NCBI GenBank assembly: GCA_022803075.1
Contig: JAFFTF010000002.1
Span: forward strand, 38,089 to 102,088
Direction: 5' to 3'
Length of the DNA: 64,000 bases
Source of the DNA: Micrococcales bacterium 31B
GTDB lineage: Bacteria > Actinomycetota > Actinomycetes > Actinomycetales > Dermabacteraceae
A model generated the notes under the pieces. The model worked only from the letters and a program-made list of their open reading frames with translations, had not been told where the DNA came from and ran no database searches. Below, piece after piece: positions 60,050-64,000 of the stretch; position 1 is the first letter of the stretch; every line of letters begins with the position of its first letter. The translations under genes were made by a program, and so were the position numbers.

Positions 60050-60871
60050 CTACCCCTTAGTTACCGTGATGACATTACCAGTCTTGTTGTCAACGACTAC
60101 CCGAATTCGATTCGCGCCTTTGCCCTGAGTAAACACAGAAGTTCCTTTGTGGCCGGCAGACCTAACCCCGTTCTGGAGGACCTGCTTGATCATCGCTTGG
60201 CTGACGCCGCGCGCTGCCGCCTGGGTGATGGCATGCCTCGTGAGGTGCCCCAAGACCATCAAGGCAGGAATCCAAAATGGATCGGCAACAACTGGAAACG
60301 CCGTAGAAGTGCTGGTGAACACGCGCTGAATTACGGTGTTACCGACGATGGTGTAACTTGTTGGCACTTCGTGACCATGTCGATCCACAGCCCAAGGAGG
60401 GGCAATGGTTCCCGCGAGTTGACCATCTTTTGTTCGAACGGTGATACCACCGTCTTCGAGCGCAATCAATTCAAACGCTGCGTCCACTTCAAAGCGGTAC
60501 TCGGTGGGACTTTTGGCATCTGCCACATAAAATAGTGTCCGAAAAGCACCGTCACCTTCATCCGTCAGTGCCACACCATCACCGTCGTCCACGGCTACGG
60601 CACTAACGCCCACCGCGGCTGGAGACAACTCATCCAGTGCGATTGAGAATTGTTGCGCGCTGTTGGCGGCAGGGGCAGTTACTTTCCCGGCATGCACTAC
60701 CACTTGCCCCTCGGGTATGTTCGCCGTATCGATCCGCACGTCAGGTTGAGTGGACAAGGCATTTTCCAAGCGACTTACTACTTGGTCGTGGGCGCTAGAC
60801 GTCTCGAATCGCGACTCGAATGGTGGCGGACCGCACTGGTTTGACAGCTGAGGTATCCAAGGCGATGGCAC
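60050..60871 (-). pseudogene. DUF4258-type toxin-domain protein, N-terminus cut by IS1380
   Basis: The C-terminal ~70 residues (RGVSQAMIKQVLQNGVRSAG, TSVFTQGKGANRIRVVVDNK, TGNVITVTKG) match a DUF4258 RNase-like toxin. Before them is a secreted-type beta domain (SPTEYRFEVDAAFELIALED, GTIAPPWAVDRHGHEVPTSY, AFPVVADPFW) common in actinobacterial exported proteins. The first dozen residues (MPSPWIPQLSNQ) come from the IS1380 end, so the native signal and N-terminus are gone. The gene precedes its DUF2283 partner. Confidence 0.68.
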
Positions 60872-62133
60872 GCCGCAACTTCACCCCCGGCCATGACCGC
60901 GGCCGGGTGCTTGCAGACGTGGCGGTGATGCTCGCCGATGGTGGTGAAGCGATCGCCGACATTGACGTGCTCCGCCACCAGGCGAGCGTGCTCGGCCCCG
61001 TCGCATCCCCACCTACCGTGTGGCGCACCCTCGACGAAGTCACGCCGGCACGCGCGAAGAAGGTCGCTACCGCACGAGCCCGCACCCGCCGCCACGTGTG
61101 GGCACACCTACCTGAGGGAGTACCGACCTCCCGCGTCGCCGACACTGACTTGGGCCAGACCATCGTGCTCGACGTGGACGCCACCATCGTCGTCACCCAC
61201 AGTGAGAAGGAGAACACGGCACCCACGTATAAACGGACGTACGGGTACCACCCCATTGGCGTGTGGTGCGACAACACCCAAGAATTCCTCGCCGCCACAC
61301 TACGCGCCGGTAACGCCGGGTCGAACACCACCACTGACCACATCGACGTTCTCACCCACGCGATCGCTCAAATCCCTCGCAGCCACCGCAAGAACCTGTT
61401 GATCCGTAGTGACGGTGCGGGTGCCTCCCACGGGATGCTTGCCTGGGCGAGCGCACAAGACCAGGTGAAGGGCCGCCAGGTGGAGTACTCCGTCGGGTTC
61501 GCCCTCACCAACGCTCTACGCGACGCGATCACACTCGTACCCAACGAGGTGTGGACTCCCGCGCTTGATGCTGACGGTGGTATCCGTGACGGTGGTGACG
61601 TTGCTGAACTCACCGGCCTCATCGACCCTGCCGTGCTCAGTAGGTGGCCGACCGGGATGCGGGTGATCGTGCGTCGTGAACGCCCGCACCCAGGCGCCCA
61701 GTTATCACTGTTTGAGGAGCGTGACGGGTGGCGGTACCAAGCATTCGTCACCAACACCACCACCGGGCAACTCGCGTTCCTGGAAGCACGTCACCGCGCG
61801 CATGCTCGGGTTGAAGACCGCATCCGACACGCTAAAACCACTGGCCTTCGCAGATTCCCCTCCCGAGAGTTCCAGATCAACAGTGCCTGGTTGATGCTCG
61901 TGCAGGTAGCGGCTGACCTCGTCGCCTGGACCCGCCTCCTCGCCTGCGTCGGCGACGCGACCGTCCTCGCCGCGTGTGAGCCGAAAGCGTTGCGCTACCG
62001 GTTCCTCCACACACCCGCACGCCTCACCCGCGGGCAGCGTCGACGCCGATTACGGATCCCTGAAACATGGCCCTGGGCGACAGCGCTCGTCGCCGTATTC
62101 GCCAACATCGCCGCCATCCCCCAACCCAACTAA
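60820..62133 (+). CDS. IS1380-family transposase, 5'-truncated
   Basis: This is a 437-residue transposase: DHRGRVLADVAVMLADGGEA-like N-terminal region, DDE-type blocks QTIVLDVDATIVVTHSEKEN, LIRSDGAGASHGMLAWASAQ and RVEDRIRHAKTTGLRRFPSR, and the usual C-terminal basic tail (ARLTRGQRRRRLRIPETWPW). About 30 residues expected at the N-terminus are missing; the frame starts in the toxin junction. It probably is inactive or poorly expressed. Confidence 0.85.
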   Translation: MVADRTGLTAEVSKAMARRNFTPGHDRGRVLADVAVMLADGGEAIADIDVLRHQASVLGPVASPPTVWRTLDEVTPARAKKVATARARTRRHVWAHLPEGVPTSRVADTDLGQTIVLDVDATIVVTHSEKENTAPTYKRTYGYHPIGVWCDNTQEFLAATLRAGNAGSNTTTDHIDVLTHAIAQIPRSHRKNLLIRSDGAGASHGMLAWASAQDQVKGRQVEYSVGFALTNALRDAITLVPNEVWTPALDADGGIRDGGDVAELTGLIDPAVLSRWPTGMRVIVRRERPHPGAQLSLFEERDGWRYQAFVTNTTTGQLAFLEARHRAHARVEDRIRHAKTTGLRRFPSREFQINSAWLMLVQVAADLVAWTRLLACVGDATVLAACEPKALRYRFLHTPARLTRGQRRRRLRIPETWPWATALVAVFANIAAIPQPN

Positions 62134-62291
62134 CACAGTCCTATCCACCCACGACCGCAGCACCCGGAAACCCGCAGCCCGGCAGCGACAGCCGACCCCC
62201 CGTCACACCCACAAGCACTCACACCGCGAGCCCACCCAACCACGCCACCCGCACATGTCCACGACCATCGTCATGAAAGAGCGAGGTTAGG
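60841..62291 (+). mobile_element. IS1380-type element, left end lost
   Basis: The transposase body and a right end (TCATGAAAGAGCGAGGTTAG, near 62270-62291) are present. No matching inverted repeat is visible at the left junction with the toxin gene near 60840, so the left end seems deleted along with the toxin's N-terminus. Confidence 0.65.
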
Positions 62292-62474
62292 GGCTTTACG
62301 GACATTGGGTAAGGAGGCCTATTCATCGGCTTGGGCACTGTCGCCCGAAGTCGTGACGGGATGCCAGGTGATCGCTGAGAGCTGAACTCCCCGCAGGGCG
62401 CGTTGAAACGCAAGAAACGGTTCCCTGCTGCAAGCTATAAGTGCTAACCGTAACCACAACAGAAAACCGTTCCT
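62134..62474. other. Non-coding sequence between two transposase genes
   Basis: The first ~150 bases are the C-rich tail of the IS1380-type element. After its right end, about 130 bases are of unknown origin. The last ~60 bases (ACGGTTCCCTGCTGC region) probably hold the left end and promoter of the IS5-type element. Confidence 0.45.
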
Positions 62475-63131
62475 GTGCGGCATACCCCGAAGCACTTCAC
62501 TATGCTCATCACATTCCTCACCGCGACACTCCACGCTACCGGCACGCACATCACCACCACCGGCCCCAGAGCCCACAAAATCACCCTTGACCAGCAAGTT
62601 CACCTCGCCGTCATGGCGCTACGCACCAACCTCATCCAACAAGTCCTCGCCGACCTCTATCACGTCAGCCAACCCACCGTCAGCCGCATCATCCACCGGA
62701 TCACACCCTTAATTTCCGCTACCTTGCGGCACCTGATCCCGACCGTCGATGACCTCGACACCCGAAACCCGCTCATCATTGACGGAACATTACTTCCGTG
62801 CTGGTCATGGTCAAACGCACCAGGCGTCTACTCAGGCAAACATCGAACAACAGGTGTAAACGTGCAGGTAGCATGCGATATTCACGGTCGCCTACTGTGG
62901 GTTAGCGACCCCTTGCCAGGCAGCACACACGACACGAAGGCAATTCGCGAACATGGACTCCTCGACCTCGTCGATACGTCTCAAGTCATTGCTGACCGCG
63001 GATACATAGGTCTCGGCATCATCACACCACTCATCCCCGCTGAAAAACGGTTCGCGCGCGACAACCATCAACACCACGATCACCGCAATCCTCGGCATCA
63101 TCTTCTACCTACAAACCACGCCAATGAATAA
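62475..63131 (+). pseudogene. IS5-type transposase, C-terminally truncated
   Basis: The N-terminal helix-turn-helix (LADLYHVSQPTVSRIIHRIT) and DDE-type core (PLIIDGTLLPCWSW with the first Asp; YSGKHRTTGVNVQVACDIHG; LPGSTHDTKAIREHGLLD; VIADRGYIGLGIITPLIP) match IS5-group transposases. After residue ~195 the sequence turns into a His/Asn/Arg-rich frame without the final Glu block, so the end is missing or frameshifted. The start is GTG 62475. Confidence 0.78.
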
Positions 63132-63249
63132 GCCTCAAGTTATCCACGCGTTCACGACAAACTCACACTTCCTCACCTAATTCCACGCTTCACGTACGGC
63201 TCTTTGAACATATTTCCACGCCCCACCGACCGGTTTGCGATTGCGCTCG

Positions 63250-63280
63250 GGCGGCGGGCGCTTCGGCACCCGCCGCCTTT
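63250..63280 (+). terminator. Hairpin similar to the MFS operon terminator
   Basis: GGCGGCGGG (63250-63258) pairs with CCCGCCGCC (63269-63277), then TTT. It nearly repeats 59777-59810, including the bases beyond, and may be a duplicated copy flanking the inserted segment. Confidence 0.7.
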
Positions 63281-63295
63281 GCGTACGATCGAACC

Positions 63296-63850
63296 ATGAG
63301 CGATTTTATCTACGATTCGGCAGTGTCACTGAACGGCTTCATCGCGGACGAGCAGCACGGTCTCGACTGGCTGTTTGCCGTCGAGGGCGCGGAGCAGCCC
63401 GACCCCGACCTCTACCCCGCAGGTGCTTCAGTGCTCGTGATGGGCGCGCACACGTACGAGTGGCTGCTGCGCCACGAGGGCGTGCTCGAAGAGCCCCAGA
63501 AGTGGCTCGACATGCACGGGTCGAAGCCCAGCTTCGTGTTCACGAGCCGCGATTTGCCCAGGCCCGCAGGCGCCGACGTGCGGTTCGTGCGCGGCGGCGT
63601 CGCGCAGCACCTGGCCGCGATTCGCGAGGCGGCGGGCGACGGCGACGTGTGGGTGATGGGCGGCGGCGATCTGGCCGCGCAGTTCGCCGACGCGGGCGCG
63701 CTCGACCGCCTGTGCCTCACCCTCGCTCCGGTGACGCTAGCGGGTGGGGCGCCGGTATTCCCTAGAGCCCTGGACGCCTCGGTGCTCCAGTTGGTCGAGG
63801 CGCGCCCCGCTGGCCCGTTCGCGCGTTTGGTGTATCGGGTCCGGCGCTAG
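63296..63850 (+). CDS. Dihydrofolate-reductase-family protein (RibD C-terminal domain) 2
   Basis: This is a 184-residue DHFR-like protein: FIYDSAVSLNGFIADEQHGL at the start, SVLVMGAHTYEWLLRHEGVL in the middle and VWVMGGGDLAAQFADAGALD in the NADPH region. TACGAT (63283-63288) is a likely -10 box 7 bases before ATG 63296, suggesting a leaderless message. It is only distantly like the gene at 23236. Confidence 0.88.
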   Translation: MSDFIYDSAVSLNGFIADEQHGLDWLFAVEGAEQPDPDLYPAGASVLVMGAHTYEWLLRHEGVLEEPQKWLDMHGSKPSFVFTSRDLPRPAGADVRFVRGGVAQHLAAIREAAGDGDVWVMGGGDLAAQFADAGALDRLCLTLAPVTLAGGAPVFPRALDASVLQLVEARPAGPFARLVYRVRR

Positions 63851-64000
63851 TACCGGCGCTGGGGCCGACCGCTCGGCCCACGAGTGCCCGAGCGACCCTG
63901 TTTTGTGCAAAGCAAACGTAAAGCCAAGGGCGGCGGGTGGAGGGGAATCGGGCCACGCGAGCGTCCGAAATTTTTTTCGGCAGCCTACAGGCGACGTAAC
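63851..64000. other. Right edge of the window, nothing recognised
   Basis: No gene start is evident. One degenerate copy of the dispersed 12-mer (GCGAGCGTCCG near 63957-63967) precedes a T-rich stretch. Confidence 0.4.

Overview
The window is high-GC DNA with frequent GTG starts, 4-bp ATGA/GTGA gene overlaps, Tat-type lipoprotein signals and probable leaderless genes. This is typical of a high-GC Gram-positive actinobacterium; I would guess Micrococcales, but nothing here fixes the genus. Gene density is high except in one insertion-sequence graveyard next to a tRNA-Pro gene.

Layout. 0-4.4 kb: partial cardiolipin synthase, then an overlapping operon of NCS1 permease, CrtI-like FAD oxidoreductase and VOC protein. 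4.6-11.1 kb: a sugar-use regulon (GH2 glycosidase, LacI repressor, carbohydrate ABC importer); each of the two flanking promoters carries a matching LacI-type half-site between its -35 and -10 boxes. 11.3-13.5 kb: two tandem secreted intradiol-dioxygenase-like lipoproteins, the first frameshifted. 13.6-17.8 kb: a TPP riboswitch followed by ykoF-E-D-C (hydroxymethylpyrimidine/thiamine ECF uptake), each pair joined by a GTGA overlap. 17.9-18.8 kb: an Nth-like glycosylase and tRNA-Pro(GGG). 18.8-21.7 kb: remnants of IS481, IS3-type and IS1634 elements, a DUF2188 gene and a decayed AbiEii-like toxin.

22-35 kb: five members of a secreted repeat family that I cannot assign to a named family (one frameshifted), mixed with a DHFR-like reductase, a TetR regulator, a broken multicopper oxidase, a sugar-nucleotide-type epimerase/dehydrogenase, CspA, PPK2, an APH-like kinase and a YjbR protein. 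35.6-39.6 kb: a hypothetical protein, a D-2-hydroxyacid dehydrogenase, a His-rich metal-binding protein and a YeiH transporter.

39.7-59.8 kb: a large sugar-acid catabolic region under three FadR/GntR regulators. One arm (MFS transporter, DhaKL-type kinase, TpiA-like isomerase, xylose-isomerase-like TIM barrel, ApnO-like dehydrogenase, SDR), together with an apionolactonase-like protein and a DUF1537 kinase, fits D-apionolactone/D-apionate breakdown through 3-oxo-isoapionate to L-erythrulose and on toward erythrose 4-phosphate. A second arm (6PGDH-like dehydrogenase, TIM barrel, HADH-like dehydrogenase, SDR, 33-residue membrane protein, MFS transporter) has no substrate I can name.

59.8-63.2 kb: a DUF2283/DUF4258 toxin-antitoxin-like pair whose toxin is cut by an IS1380-type element, then a truncated IS5-type transposase. 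The window closes with a second DHFR-family reductase.

Signals not explained by single genes: a dispersed dyad 12-mer (CCGGAGCGTCCG) in seven exact copies; repeated single-base frameshifts, mostly in homopolymers; and operators set between the -35 and -10 boxes of several promoters.
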